Notes under the pieces: generated by a model
Told to the model about the DNA's origin: nothing
What the model saw: the letters and a program-made list of their open reading frames with translations, nothing else
Databases searched by the model: none
Part shown: in pieces, positions 43,968 through 53,147 of the stretch
Position numbering within the stretch: the stretch's first letter is position 1
Layout: each line of letters starts with the position of its first letter
Position numbers and translations under genes: made by a program
Assembly (NCBI GenBank): GCA_965263045.1
Contig: CBDHGK010000041.1
Coordinates: 4,402,001-4,466,000, forward strand
Length of the DNA stretch: 64,000 bases
Reading direction: 5' to 3'
Source: G963664115 sp965263045
GTDB taxonomy: Bacteria > Acidobacteriota > Terriglobia > 20CM-2-55-15

Positions 43968-44573
43968 TCAGTCTAGACTCACGAAAGGCAGATGCTGGTT
44001 TAAGGCACGCCTGAGCCCACTGGCACCACTGCACACCTCTGCAACCAGCCCACACGTTCGCGCACCCTCAACGTTAATCCGATGGTCGTCGACGAATAGG
44101 ACTTCGTTCGCCGCCACACCCATCTCGGACAACAATAGCTGGAAGTATCTTGCGCTTGGTTTCTTCGCTCCAAGTTCATAGGAATAGAAACGTCGTTCAA
44201 ACAGAGTTCTTATCTCGGTTTGTGCATCAAGGAAGGCACCGCGTCTGTTGTCCTGGTTCGTGGCTGCGCAGCACCGAATGCCGCTCCCAGCCACCGTGCG
44301 AATCATTTGTGTGACTTCGGGGTCACAGTCAACACAGGACTTCATCCATACATCGGCGAATTCTTCCAACGTGCCTTGCCACTGCCACTCCCGGAGGACA
44401 TCAGGCAAGATCTGGAAGAGATCAATTTGGCCCAGCATCGCCTGCTGGTAGGATCCAGCAAAGAAGTTTTCCCAATGAGCCCGGGTGATTCCGTAGGTAG
44501 TTTCGAAAAGGTCAAAGGACGGCCCCGATGGGATAACCACTCCATCCAGATCAAACGCGACGCATCGAATCAC
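43968..44573 (-). CDS. HAD-superfamily hydrolase (subfamily IA)
   Basis: 201 residues with the four HAD motifs: nucleophile DxD in VAFDLDGVVIPSG, a motif-II threonine in CCAATNQDNRRGAF, lysine in GAKKPSARYFQLLL, and the acidic pair in VLFVDDHRINVEGA. A helical cap lies between motifs I and II. It is probably a phosphatase or dehalogenase-like enzyme of unknown substrate. Confidence 0.88.
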   Translation of the reverse strand: MIRCVAFDLDGVVIPSGPSFDLFETTYGITRAHWENFFAGSYQQAMLGQIDLFQILPDVLREWQWQGTLEEFADVWMKSCVDCDPEVTQMIRTVAGSGIRCCAATNQDNRRGAFLDAQTEIRTLFERRFYSYELGAKKPSARYFQLLLSEMGVAANEVLFVDDHRINVEGARTCGLVAEVCSGASGLRRALNQHLPFVSLD

Positions 44574-44684
44574 AGGTTCTCCGTTATTCGCTTTTAGTAA
44601 GAGAGATGCACCACAGCCGTTCAGCAGGCGGAACCAATTCCCAGAAGCTTCTGGGGAGCAACGAAAACTTAACGACGGCCAGTA

Positions 44685-45773
44685 CTATCTACCATCGCGG
44701 GACCGCTTACTCGCCTTTTCAGTGGCGACTTGAGCGATCTTTTCTCCGATTAGCGCAATCTTGTGGTCCCGGAGGCGCCGTTCGTTCAGCCAATAAGGAC
44801 TTGTGATTTCCTTGAAAGCGTAAATGGCGGCTTGAATGCCGTCGGCCCAGGCGACAGTAATGAGTTTGATGTCTCCGTGAACGTCGCCCACCGCGAAGAT
44901 GCCACGACGGCTCGTCTCATAATACGGATCGATCGCGATGCTGTGGTCGGCATTGAGCTGGACATTGAGGCGTTCGAACGTGTCCTTCGCCGAGAGGAAA
45001 CCGATTTGGACGATGGCCAGGTCGACGTCGATCTCGGAATCGTCGGTCAGTGCCAAGCGAATATGGTCGGCCGCGAACTCCGCCCGAGAGATTTCACTTT
45101 CGAGATGTACGCCCCCGCCCTGATGCCGGACCCGGGCAAGTGTGTCCGCCTTACCGACGGGCGTATCCTCTCTGACGATCAGGTCGACGTCACCCTGCCG
45201 TTCCAGGACCATCACAGCGGCGTCCAGCGCCGAGTCCCCTCCGCCCACGACAGCCACACGGTGGCCCTCATAGTCTCGAATGCGCGGCACCTTGTAGAAG
45301 ACTTTCTTTGAACCGAGTGTTTCCAGAACAGGAAGCTTGCGCGGAAAGTGGAGCAAGCCCATCGCGACGATCACCTTCCGGCAGAGATACGTCCCGCCGC
45401 TGGTGACCACTTGCTTCAGAGGGTCCTCTTTCTCAACTTGATCGGTGTCCTCTATGTCGATGAGCTCTTCGTTGAATCTGAACTGGACGAGCGCATCAAG
45501 CGCCTGCCTGTATACCCGCGCGGAGAGTTCTTCGCCTGTCACTCCGTCGGGAAACCCCGGGACATCAACAATACGCTTGTCCGCGTACAGGAAGTGCGGC
45601 TGGCCACCGGGCCGGTTTTTCGCCTCGATAACCAGAGTCGTCAACCCTCTGTGGGCCGTGGTCAGGCTGGCCGCCATACCCGCCGGTCCGGCGCCGATGA
45701 TCAAGACGTCCCAGTAGGGCAGCTGATCGAACCGGGTGTCAGCGCTCAGTTCCGTGATCGCGAAGTCGGCCAT
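44685..45773 (-). CDS. Thioredoxin-reductase-like NAD(P)H flavoprotein (FNR-like)
   Basis: 362 residues. FAD-binding motif VLIIGAGPAGMAASL, NADP-binding motif VAVVGGGDSALDAAV and the second FAD contact GIFAVGDVHGD are in the thioredoxin-reductase order. No CXXC active-site pair is present, so it is more likely a ferredoxin/flavodoxin-NADP reductase or related oxidoreductase. It is monocistronic, with no thioredoxin gene nearby. Confidence 0.85.
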   Translation of the reverse strand: MADFAITELSADTRFDQLPYWDVLIIGAGPAGMAASLTTAHRGLTTLVIEAKNRPGGQPHFLYADKRIVDVPGFPDGVTGEELSARVYRQALDALVQFRFNEELIDIEDTDQVEKEDPLKQVVTSGGTYLCRKVIVAMGLLHFPRKLPVLETLGSKKVFYKVPRIRDYEGHRVAVVGGGDSALDAAVMVLERQGDVDLIVREDTPVGKADTLARVRHQGGGVHLESEISRAEFAADHIRLALTDDSEIDVDLAIVQIGFLSAKDTFERLNVQLNADHSIAIDPYYETSRRGIFAVGDVHGDIKLITVAWADGIQAAIYAFKEITSPYWLNERRLRDHKIALIGEKIAQVATEKASKRSRDGR

Positions 45774-46154
45774 TGTCGCATCTCAGGTAAACCGTACCGT
45801 GAACACCCAAATCATAGCGCACCCGGGCAGGTCAGTCCGCACCTAAGGTTCGGGTATAGATGCCTGCAATCGTGGGTCCCGTCTTTATCTGGTTTCCAAC
45901 TGTGTATATTCGACGAAAGAAGAGACTCAGGCGTCGCTGGACTATCTGCGTTGGTTGACGAATGCAATTGCGATCGAGTCGATGGACATCAGACACCTCG
46001 TCAGAAAACGAGATCCCCCAGGGTGCGAACGAAGCGGTGTAGTTGTTATTCTTTGGACCGTGTCGATTTGAATCGAGGCTTTCCCCAACGAATGCACCGG
46101 GTCATGCGGATGTCGATCTCGTGTGTGCGTCCGGCGGCTTATAAGGATCCACCT
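45774..46154. other. Intergenic region without supported features
   Basis: No supported gene or repeat. The left part should carry the promoter of the flavoprotein gene. Confidence 0.45.
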
Positions 46155-48231
46155 TCACTCTGTTCGAAGCGCGTCCGAAGGATCCAGACACATCGCTCGC
46201 CGAGCGGGGGCAATACACGCAACGGCGGAAACAGCGGCCAAAACGAGCAGGACTGAGACATAGGTCAAAGCGTCAGTGGCGGTCACTCCCAAGAGGATAT
46301 TGCTGAGAACACGACTCAAACCCCAGGCGCCAATCAGGCCGATCAACAGGCCGATCGCAATTCGTATCAGGCCCTGCCGCAGAACTAGCCACATGATATC
46401 TCGCGAGTTGGCGCCGAGGGCCATCCGGACCCCGATTTCCGAAGTTCGCTGCCCGAGGGCGTGTGCCATCACCCCGTAAACACCGACCGATGACATCGCC
46501 AGGGCAATGAGCGCGAAGATGGTGAAAAGACTGCCGAATACTTGGGTGGGCCAGGTTCTCAAGTAGATCATGGTATCCATAGTTCTTATATTGAAAAACG
46601 GCAAATCCGGGTCGATATTGCGGAGCTCGTCACGGAGCAACGTTGTCACCGTTTCGGCGGGCATCGGGCCAACGGTAATGACGCTGATGTTCCCCGTGGG
46701 CTCCTGCCGATAGGGCACATAAACGGTGGGCCCAATCGTGTCGGTGTCCCCCGTTTGAAACACAGGCGGACTGACTCCTACAACGTTGAGCCACGGAGCA
46801 TCTGTGTCGTCCCCAATGCGTATCCGCTTTCCCACAGCACTTTCACCGGGCCAGTACCGCGCAGCGAACGGCCCATTCACGATCACGGCCTCGGCGCCGG
46901 GGCCACCGTCGATCCCATTGAAGCCCCGCCCCGCGAGCATTGCCAGGCCCAGGGCATCGAAGTACCCGGGGGCTAGGGCCAGCCACCCCACCGTAGTTGG
47001 CCGACCGTTGATGTCCCTAAGGTCTTGATCCTCGAGCGAGAGCGTTCCGTTGGCGGCCCCGCCGGCGGGAGGATTCGAGGCAATCGTGAGTGCACCGATA
47101 CCGGGCAGGGCGCCCAGACGCACGAGGAGCTGTTGTTGAAACCTCAACCGGTCTTCGGCTTCCGGAAATCTTTCGTCGCGAAGAGTCAGACGTGCCGCTA
47201 ATACGTTCTCGGTCTCGATTCCGAAATCGAAGCGCTGAGTGTTGACGAAGCTCCGCATCATCAAGCCCGCGCCTACCAGGAGGATGAGGGCGAGAGCAAT
47301 CTCTCCAATCAACAGTCCGCCGGCCAATCGCCGGGCTCTCGAACCACTCCCGGTGCCTCGGCCGCCTTCCTTGAGATTAGCGCTAACGTTCGTCTTCGAA
47401 ACCTGTAGGGCGGGTGCCAGTCCGAACAGAATGCCGGTGGTCACACAAACAGCAAGGAAGAACCCGAACACTCGATAGTCCATAGCAAAATGGAGCCAGT
47501 AAGGTGGCCCCGTGTCCGAAATGGCGTTCCAGAACATTCGAACGCCCAGAAGGGCGAGCCCCAGGCCCAGAACACCGCCCAGGAAACTCATCATCAGGCT
47601 TTCAATCAGCAGTTGCCGAACAACTCGCCATCGACTTGCCCCGAGGGCGGCCCGGATCGAAGTCTCACGCACCCGGTTGACGGCACGGGATAGAAGAAGG
47701 TTCGCGACATTCGCGCATGCGATGAGTAACACGAATCCCACTGCGCCCTGAAGTGCCGTAAAAATCGCGCGGATTTGTGGGCCCGTGTCGATCAAGGAAT
47801 AGACCGCGGCATCGATATCTGCGTTGGTGTCCGGAAAGGCCTCAGCCAACGAGACGGCGATCGTGTTCACCTCGGCGTGCGCCTGTTGCATACTGACGCT
47901 ACTAGCCAGCCGACCGAACACAACGAGGTTCCGCTGATCCCGGTTTTCGTTCGAGGCGTCCGGAATCAGGGGAATCCAGCCCTGCGTATTGTTTGGGAAT
48001 CCTTCGCCATCGGGCATGATCCCGACAACGGTGTGATAGTTCAGGTTTATCCTGATCTCGCGGCCGATGATCGCCGGGTCGCCGCCATAACGGGATTGCC
48101 ACAGACCGTAGCTGAGCAACGCGACAGGCTCCGCTCCAGGTCGCTCATCATCAGGAACGAAGTCCCGTCCACGGAGAGGTACTTGTCCCAGCAACGAGAA
48201 GGTGTTGGCGGATATTGACGCTCCCCTGACG
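46155..48231 (-). pseudogene. ADOP-family permease, C-terminal part (split by IS21-A)
   Basis: About 689 codons of an ADOP permease: the remainder of the first periplasmic domain (SLLGQVPLRGRDFVPDDE), the first FtsX block (ALQGAVGFVLLIACANVANL), the second core domain, and the second FtsX block ending LDPSDALRTE. The first residues of the apparent open frame are IS21 terminal repeats, not permease. Removing the element and one CCTGACG joins ...AERVR to GASISANTF... in frame, giving an 804-residue protein, a normal ADOP length. Confidence 0.9.
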
Positions 48232-48239
48232 TGCGTATT

Positions 48240-48395
48240 CCGGCGCATCCTGAACACTGATTCCGATCCATCGTGAACACCAAATCCGGGCATCCTGAAC
48301 GCGGATTCCGGGATCCTGAACACCAAATCCGGGCATCCTGAACATGGATTCCGGGATCCTGAACACCGATTCCGGCGATCGTGAACACTTGTCGG
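48240..48395 (+). repeat. IS21-A terminal repeat array
   Basis: About seven imperfect units containing ATTCCGGxxATCCTGAACA are spaced roughly 20-21 bp apart. They are clustered at the left terminus as in other IS21 elements, where they bind the IstA transposase. Confidence 0.75.
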
Positions 48396-48443
48396 TAGCG
48401 AAGTTTTGAGCCGTTAGGTTCTCCTGAAGGTCAGGGGGATCTG

Positions 48444-50108
48444 ATGGCAACGAAACGACTACCGATGAGACAGATACGCGAGATTCTACGACTCAAGTAC
48501 GACCAACAGCTCAGCCATCGGGCCATCGCCGATGCATGCCGGGTGAGCCTGGGGACCGTCTCGGAATACCTGGGACGGGCCCGGCGGATCGGTCTGGAAT
48601 GGCCGCTGCCCGGCGATTTGGACGATAGGGCGCTGGAAGCGCGGCTGGGTTTGGCCGCCAGACCCGCCCGGCGAGAGCGTGCGCTTCCGGACTGGCAGCA
48701 CATTCATCAGGAACTGAAGCGGGTCGGCGTCACACTACACCTACTGTGGGAAGAGTATCGGGAAGTTCATCCCGACGGGTACGGTTACAGCCAGTTCTGT
48801 GAGATCTACCGGCGTTGGGCCAGGAAGCTGAAGCCCACGATGCGGCAGGTGCATCGCGCCGGGGAGAAGATCTTCATCGACTTCTCCGGCAAGCGGCCAC
48901 ACTGGGTGAACTCGAGGACCGGCGAAACCGTCCCCGCCGAGCTGTTCGTGGCCGTCCTGGGCGCCAGCAACTATACCTACGCCGAAGCGTTACCGAGCCA
49001 ACAGCTCCGCGACTGGATTGGCGCGCACAGCGGCATGGTGGAGTTCTTTGGCGGATCCAGCCGGATCTGGGTCCCCGACCAGCTCAAGAGTGGCGTGACT
49101 CTCTCATGCCGGTACGAACCGGGGATCCAGCGCACCTATCAAGAGGCCGCAGAACACTACGGCGCCGTCGTCATCCCCGCCCGGCCCCGCAAGGCTCGGG
49201 ATAAGGCTAAAGTCGAAGTGGGCGTCCTGGTCGCACAGCGATGGATCCTGGCGCGGCTCCGCAATCGCACTTTCTTCAGTCTGGGGGCACTGAACACGGC
49301 CATCGGCGAGTTGCTGGTAGAAGTCAACCAGCGGCCGATGCAACAGCTTGGCGCATCCCGCCGCGAGCTGTTCGAACGGCTGGACCGGCCGGCCTTACAA
49401 CCGCTGCCGACGGACCGGTATGAACCGGCCGAGTGGAAGATCTGTCGCGTCAACATCGACTACCACGTGGACGTGGACCGCCACGTCTATAGCGTCCCGT
49501 ACCAATTGCGTGGTGAGGGGTTGGAAGCCCGCTATACCGCATCCGTCGTCGAGATCTACTTCAAGAATCGCCGTGTGGCTTCCCATCGCCGGCGCTATGA
49601 CCACCAGCCCTCAACTCTGCCCGAGCATATGCCGAGTTCTCACCGGGCCCATGCGGAATGGACTCCATCACGGTTAATCCACTGGGCCCGGCAAAGCGGT
49701 CCGGCCACCGGCCACCTCGTCGCCGGGATTCTCGACCGCCGGCCACATCCGGAACAAGGCTACCGCGCCTGCCTGGGATTGATGCGTCTGGGCCGGCAAT
49801 ACGGCGACCCACGTCTGGAAGCCGCCAGCGCCCGGGCCCTCGCCCTGAAGTCCTACAGCTATCGCACCGTGAAGAATATCCTGGCATCCGCCCAGGACCG
49901 GCTGCCGTTTGAAGAGACCGAATCCGATCCGACGCCGCACCACGCCAACATCCGCGGCGCCGCCTATTACACCCATCATCCCGAAGAGGACCGCATTTAT
50001 GTTGATCGAACAAACTCTGGAGAAGATGAACGCCATGAAACTGACCGCGATGGCCGAAGCCGTCCAACAGCAACGCCAGTCGTCCCAGTACACGGACCTA
50101 AGCTTTGA
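48444..50108 (+). CDS. istA: IS21 transposase IstA (element A)
   Basis: 554 residues. An N-terminal helix-turn-helix (HRAIADACRVSLGTVSEYLG) is followed by an rve-type DDE integrase core. Candidate residues are the aspartate in GEKIFIDFSGKRP, the second aspartate in RIWVPDQLKSG and the glutamate in RKARDKAKVEV. The C-terminal region is the usual basic IstA tail. It overlaps the istB start. The frame is intact. Confidence 0.93.
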   Translation: MATKRLPMRQIREILRLKYDQQLSHRAIADACRVSLGTVSEYLGRARRIGLEWPLPGDLDDRALEARLGLAARPARRERALPDWQHIHQELKRVGVTLHLLWEEYREVHPDGYGYSQFCEIYRRWARKLKPTMRQVHRAGEKIFIDFSGKRPHWVNSRTGETVPAELFVAVLGASNYTYAEALPSQQLRDWIGAHSGMVEFFGGSSRIWVPDQLKSGVTLSCRYEPGIQRTYQEAAEHYGAVVIPARPRKARDKAKVEVGVLVAQRWILARLRNRTFFSLGALNTAIGELLVEVNQRPMQQLGASRRELFERLDRPALQPLPTDRYEPAEWKICRVNIDYHVDVDRHVYSVPYQLRGEGLEARYTASVVEIYFKNRRVASHRRRYDHQPSTLPEHMPSSHRAHAEWTPSRLIHWARQSGPATGHLVAGILDRRPHPEQGYRACLGLMRLGRQYGDPRLEAASARALALKSYSYRTVKNILASAQDRLPFEETESDPTPHHANIRGAAYYTHHPEEDRIYVDRTNSGEDERHETDRDGRSRPTATPVVPVHGPKL

Positions 50109-50754
50109 CGAGCGCCTGGGGTTCCTCGTCGATGCGGAATGGACGGCCCGCCAACAACGCAAGCTCACCCGGCGCCTGCGCTCGGCCAAGCTCCGCTATC
50201 CGGCCTCGCTGGAAAACGTGAACTTCAAACATCGCCGTAACCTGGACCGCTCCCAAGTCCTGACTCTGGGTTCCTGCGGGTGGATCCCCGAGCGGCATAA
50301 TCTGATCGTGACCGGGCCGACCGGCATCGGAAAAAGCTTCCTGTGCTGTGCTTTCGTCGAGCGCGCCTGCCGGCGCGGCTTCACCGCCGCCTACACCCGC
50401 ATGCCTCGCCTCTTGCACGATCTGGCCGTCGGCCGCGGCGATGGCTCCTACACCCGCCTGCTCACGCGTTTGGGCAAGCTCGACCTGCTGGCCGTCGACG
50501 ACTGGCTTCTGGCGCCTCTGCGCGATAGTGAGCGCCGCGATCTGATCGAAGTCATCGAGGAGCGCAGCGAACGGGCCTCGACCGTGATCGCCAGCCAGCT
50601 GCCCGTTTCCGACTGGCACGCTGTCATCGGCGATCCGAACCAGGCCGACGCCATCTGTGACCGTCTCTTGCACAACGCGCACCGCATCGACCTGAAGGGG
50701 GCTTCCATGCGGCAGACCCAAACCGCACCGAAGAAGTCCGAGGAGTCCCGATGA
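49999..50754 (+). CDS. istB: IS21 helper ATPase IstB (element A)
   Basis: About 251 residues of a DnaC-like AAA+ ATPase. Walker A is TGPTGIGKSFL, Walker B LLAVDDWLLAPL, and the sensor region SERASTVIASQLP. The ATG at 49999 aligns with the start of the second IstB (MLxEQTLEKMN). IstB remodels DNA at the target and activates IstA. The gene overlaps istA by about 110 bases in another frame, as is typical. Confidence 0.93.
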   Translation: MLIEQTLEKMNAMKLTAMAEAVQQQRQSSQYTDLSFDERLGFLVDAEWTARQQRKLTRRLRSAKLRYPASLENVNFKHRRNLDRSQVLTLGSCGWIPERHNLIVTGPTGIGKSFLCCAFVERACRRGFTAAYTRMPRLLHDLAVGRGDGSYTRLLTRLGKLDLLAVDDWLLAPLRDSERRDLIEVIEERSERASTVIASQLPVSDWHAVIGDPNQADAICDRLLHNAHRIDLKGASMRQTQTAPKKSEESR

Positions 50755-51206
50755 CCGGCTGCCACCACACCGTCTGTCCCCGGGTACTTCACCCTGGACT
50801 GGGGGTCGATCGCCGTTCCTGCGGCATCCTCGCACAAAACAATTATAGGAATCGACTCGGGAATCGTCTCCCGGCCACCGAACGCTCTCGCTCCTCGCGG
50901 AGGCCTATGGAAACGGCCACACCCGTGGAAATGACTGATGGTGGGCCTTCGGCCGACGTTTTCCTGATCATTTCTACCGCTGCTTGCAAAAGCCTCCGCA
51001 CACAGCGCTCCGGCTTTCGCACAGTTACCACAGGCCCGGCGGCGGTTTCACCACTCCAATCTTGTAAAGGAGGATCCAACAGAAACCTGGACTCTGGAGG
51101 CTAGAACTGAGACCCTAATCGTCGCTTCGCTCCGGCGAGTGTTCACCATAACCGGAATCCGTGTTCACCATCCCGGAACTGGCGTTCATGATCAGCGGAA
51201 TACGCA

Positions 51207-51551
51207 CCTGACGCGCTCGGCGGCGTTTTCGGTATCGCTGAAGTCCATCCCGCCACCTTGAAACACAGCCAGTCCTTTGAAAGAGCGGCTCCGTTCCTGA
51301 TAGTCAAGAAAATCCAGGTAAGACACGGGTCCGCGCTGCACTCCGCGAACCGGGTTGAAGGTGCCCACGACGACGATTTCATGAGGGTTTTCAAACGGCA
51401 AGCCCCTCAGAAAAACGCCATTCACCAGAGTGAATATGGTGCTGTTGAGGCCGATACCGAGTGCCAGGGTGAGAACGGCCATCAGCGAAAATCCAGGACT
51501 CTTCGTCAGCATCCTTAACCCGAACTTCAAGTCTTGAATCAGTCCCATCAT
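51207..51551 (-). pseudogene. ADOP-family permease, N-terminal part (split by IS21-A)
   Basis: 115 codons: LIQDLKFGLRMLTKSPGFSL, the first membrane helix (MAVLTLALGIGLNSTIFTLV) and the start of the periplasmic domain, ending ENAAERVR at the IS21 duplication. Beyond it the frame runs into the IS end and stops. It is the start of the gene continued at 48231, and it diverges from the PadR gene at 51844. Confidence 0.9.
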
Positions 51552-51799
51552 CGACTCTCCAAGCCCAACCGGCTTCTAGACTCTTGAGACTTCCACAAAT
51601 TCCGGACGCATGCAAAATTAAACGATCTCTCCAGATACCACACCGGCTGAAACCAGGTTGAATGAATCCGTCGCTGGCTCCGTAAGCCGGCCATACCTCC
51701 GAAAAGTCGGCATGGGGGAAGTCATGATTCGTTTCCGCGAAGGCGACGCATGGGAAACCCGCGACCTCCATACCCAGAATTCTCTGGACACTGATCCTT
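51552..51799. other. Divergent intergenic region between ADOP and PadR genes
   Basis: No gene is supported. It lies between two diverging genes and should contain the ADOP promoter and the PadR operator. No clear palindrome was identified. Confidence 0.45.
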
Positions 51800-51828
51800 T
51801 TGTTACTTAAAATTCTATCCGATATATA
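51800..51828 (+). promoter_or_regulatory. Promoter of the split PadR gene
   Basis: TTGTTA and TATATA are separated by 17 bases, a good sigma-70-type match, 15 bases before the ATG at 51844. Confidence 0.5.
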
Positions 51829-51843
51829 CAAAGAATTCTTAGT

Positions 51844-51986
51844 ATGGGCCGCAGATCGAAAAAGAACGACTCCCTTCCTGGGTCGCTGGACATGCTGATC
51901 CTCAAGACGCTGACCCGGGGAAACCTCCACGGATACGCCATCGCTCAGGCCGTTCAGCAAATGTCGGGTGATGCAATCTTCATTGA
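51844..51986 (+). pseudogene. PadR regulator, 5' part (split by IS21-B)
   Basis: The N-terminal half of a PadR protein: SLPGSLDMLILKTLTRGNLH, GYAIAQAVQQMSGDAIFI. It is interrupted at ATTGA (51982-51986). Joined to 54914 it reads ...DAIFIEEGSLYPALQRLE..., the conserved PadR core, and totals 111 residues, the same as the intact PadR at 23.5 kb. Confidence 0.92.
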
Positions 51987-52152
51987 TGCGTATTCCGCTG
52001 ATCGCGATCACCAGTTCCGGGATCATGATCAGTGATTCCGGGCATCGTGATCACCCGCCGTAGCGAAGTGAGGGTTAGGATCTCAGTTTAGACCTCCCGA
52101 AGTCCACGATTCTTGTTTTGAATGCTTCCATAATCTTGATATTCATCGCCGG

Positions 52153-52247
52153 GCCTGTGTGTAAATGTGGAAAAGCCGCAGGCTTTTCCAGGGCTGTGGG
52201 AATCCACGTTTTTTGTGGATTTCCATAGCCCATCATTTTCCACAGGC
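52153..52247. ncRNA. Structured three-way-junction segment in IS21-B cargo
   Basis: An outer stem pairs GCCTGTG (52153-52159) with CACAGGC (52241-52247). Inside, TGGAAAAGCC and GGCTTTTCCA form a perfect 10-bp hairpin (52168-52190, loop GCA). GGGCTGTGGGAATCCAC and GTGGATTTCCATAGCCC form a 17-bp hairpin (52191-52231) whose two non-Watson-Crick positions would be G/U pairs in plus-strand RNA. No open frame explains the segment. It could be a small RNA, a strong terminator for istB transcription, or a DNA structure used in transposition. Confidence 0.55.
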
Positions 52248-52385
52248 CACTGGTTTGTTTTTTAGGTTCTTTCTCATTCTTCGTCCCGTCCTTACTGAAT
52301 TCCTGAAAATCCTTCGCGCCAGGATCGCGTATCCGCGACGATCGGACGCCAGTCCGAGTTGGACTACCTCGTCGCCAGGTGGGGT

Positions 52386-53147
52386 TCATGCCGGCTCCTT
52401 GGAAGAGGGTTTCGGGGCAGCCTTGGTTTGTCTCATGGATCGTCCCTTCAGTTCGATGCGATGCGCGTTGTGGAGGAGGCGATCGCAGATGGCGTCGGCC
52501 TGGTTCGGGTCGCCGATGACGCCGTGCCAGTCGGCGACCGGGAGCTGGCTGGCGATCAAGATGGCGGAGCGTTCGCTCCGTTCCTCGACGACTTCGATCA
52601 AGTCCCGGCGTTCGGCATCGCGTAGCGGGGCCAGGAGCCAGTCGTCGATGGCCAGCAGATCGGTCTTGGCCAGCCGTGCCAGAACACGAGCGTAGGAGCC
52701 GTCGCCACGGCCGACCGCCAGTTGGTGCAAGAGCCGGGGCATTCGGACGTAGGCGGCATTGAAACCGCGCCGGCAGGCTCGTTCGACGAAAGCCGAAGCC
52801 AGAAAACTTTTCCCGATGCCGGTCGGACCGGAAATGATCAGATTGTGCCGGTCCCGGATCCACCCGCAGGAGCCCAGAGCGAGGACTTGGGAACGGTCCA
52901 GACTGCGACGATGTTTGAAGTCGACGTTTTCCAGCGATGCAGAGCTGTAGCGCAGCTTGGCCACGCGCAGACGCCGGGTGAGCTTACGGTGCTCCCGGGC
53001 CGTCCATTCTTCATCCACTAGAAGGCCCAGACGCTCCTCGAAACTCAGATCCGTGTACTGATTCGAGCGGCGTTGCTGCTCGAGGGCTTCGACCATGGCC
53101 GATAGCTTCATCTGGTTCATCTTCTCCAGGGTTTGTTCCATTAGCAT
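52386..53147 (-). CDS. istB: IS21 helper ATPase IstB (element B)
   Basis: About 253 residues. Walker A is SGPTGIGKSFLASAF, Walker B DLLAIDDWLLAPL, and ILIASQLPVADWH follows. The ATG at 53147 has GGAG seven bases upstream and aligns with the other IstB. The gene overlaps the 3' end of istA. No frameshift is seen, so it is probably functional. Confidence 0.93.
   Translation of the reverse strand: MLMEQTLEKMNQMKLSAMVEALEQQRRSNQYTDLSFEERLGLLVDEEWTAREHRKLTRRLRVAKLRYSSASLENVDFKHRRSLDRSQVLALGSCGWIRDRHNLIISGPTGIGKSFLASAFVERACRRGFNAAYVRMPRLLHQLAVGRGDGSYARVLARLAKTDLLAIDDWLLAPLRDAERRDLIEVVEERSERSAILIASQLPVADWHGVIGDPNQADAICDRLLHNAHRIELKGRSMRQTKAAPKPSSKEPA

Larger units (their letters stand above)
48232..51206 (+). 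mobile_element. IS21-family element A, 2975 bp, 7-bp target duplication
   Basis: It starts TGCGTATTCCG and ends CGGAATACGCA. The flanking duplication CCTGACG is at 48225-48231 and 51207-51213. The genes are istA and istB. The left end has several ~20-bp repeats of the type GGATCCTGAACACC, the right end fewer; these are expected IstA-binding sites. Between istB and the right end lie about 430 bp of non-coding DNA with short GC-rich inverted repeats but no gene I can support. Confidence 0.93.

Noticed and set aside
46155..48326. Complete 723-residue permease starting at 48326
   Set aside because: Its first ~34 residues are translated IS21 terminal repeats; the true N-terminus lies at 51207-51551.
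48240..48395. Regularly spaced ~20-bp repeats suggestive of a CRISPR array
   Set aside because: Units are degenerate and contiguous without unique spacers, lie at an IS21 terminus and fit transposase-binding repeats; no cas genes are present.
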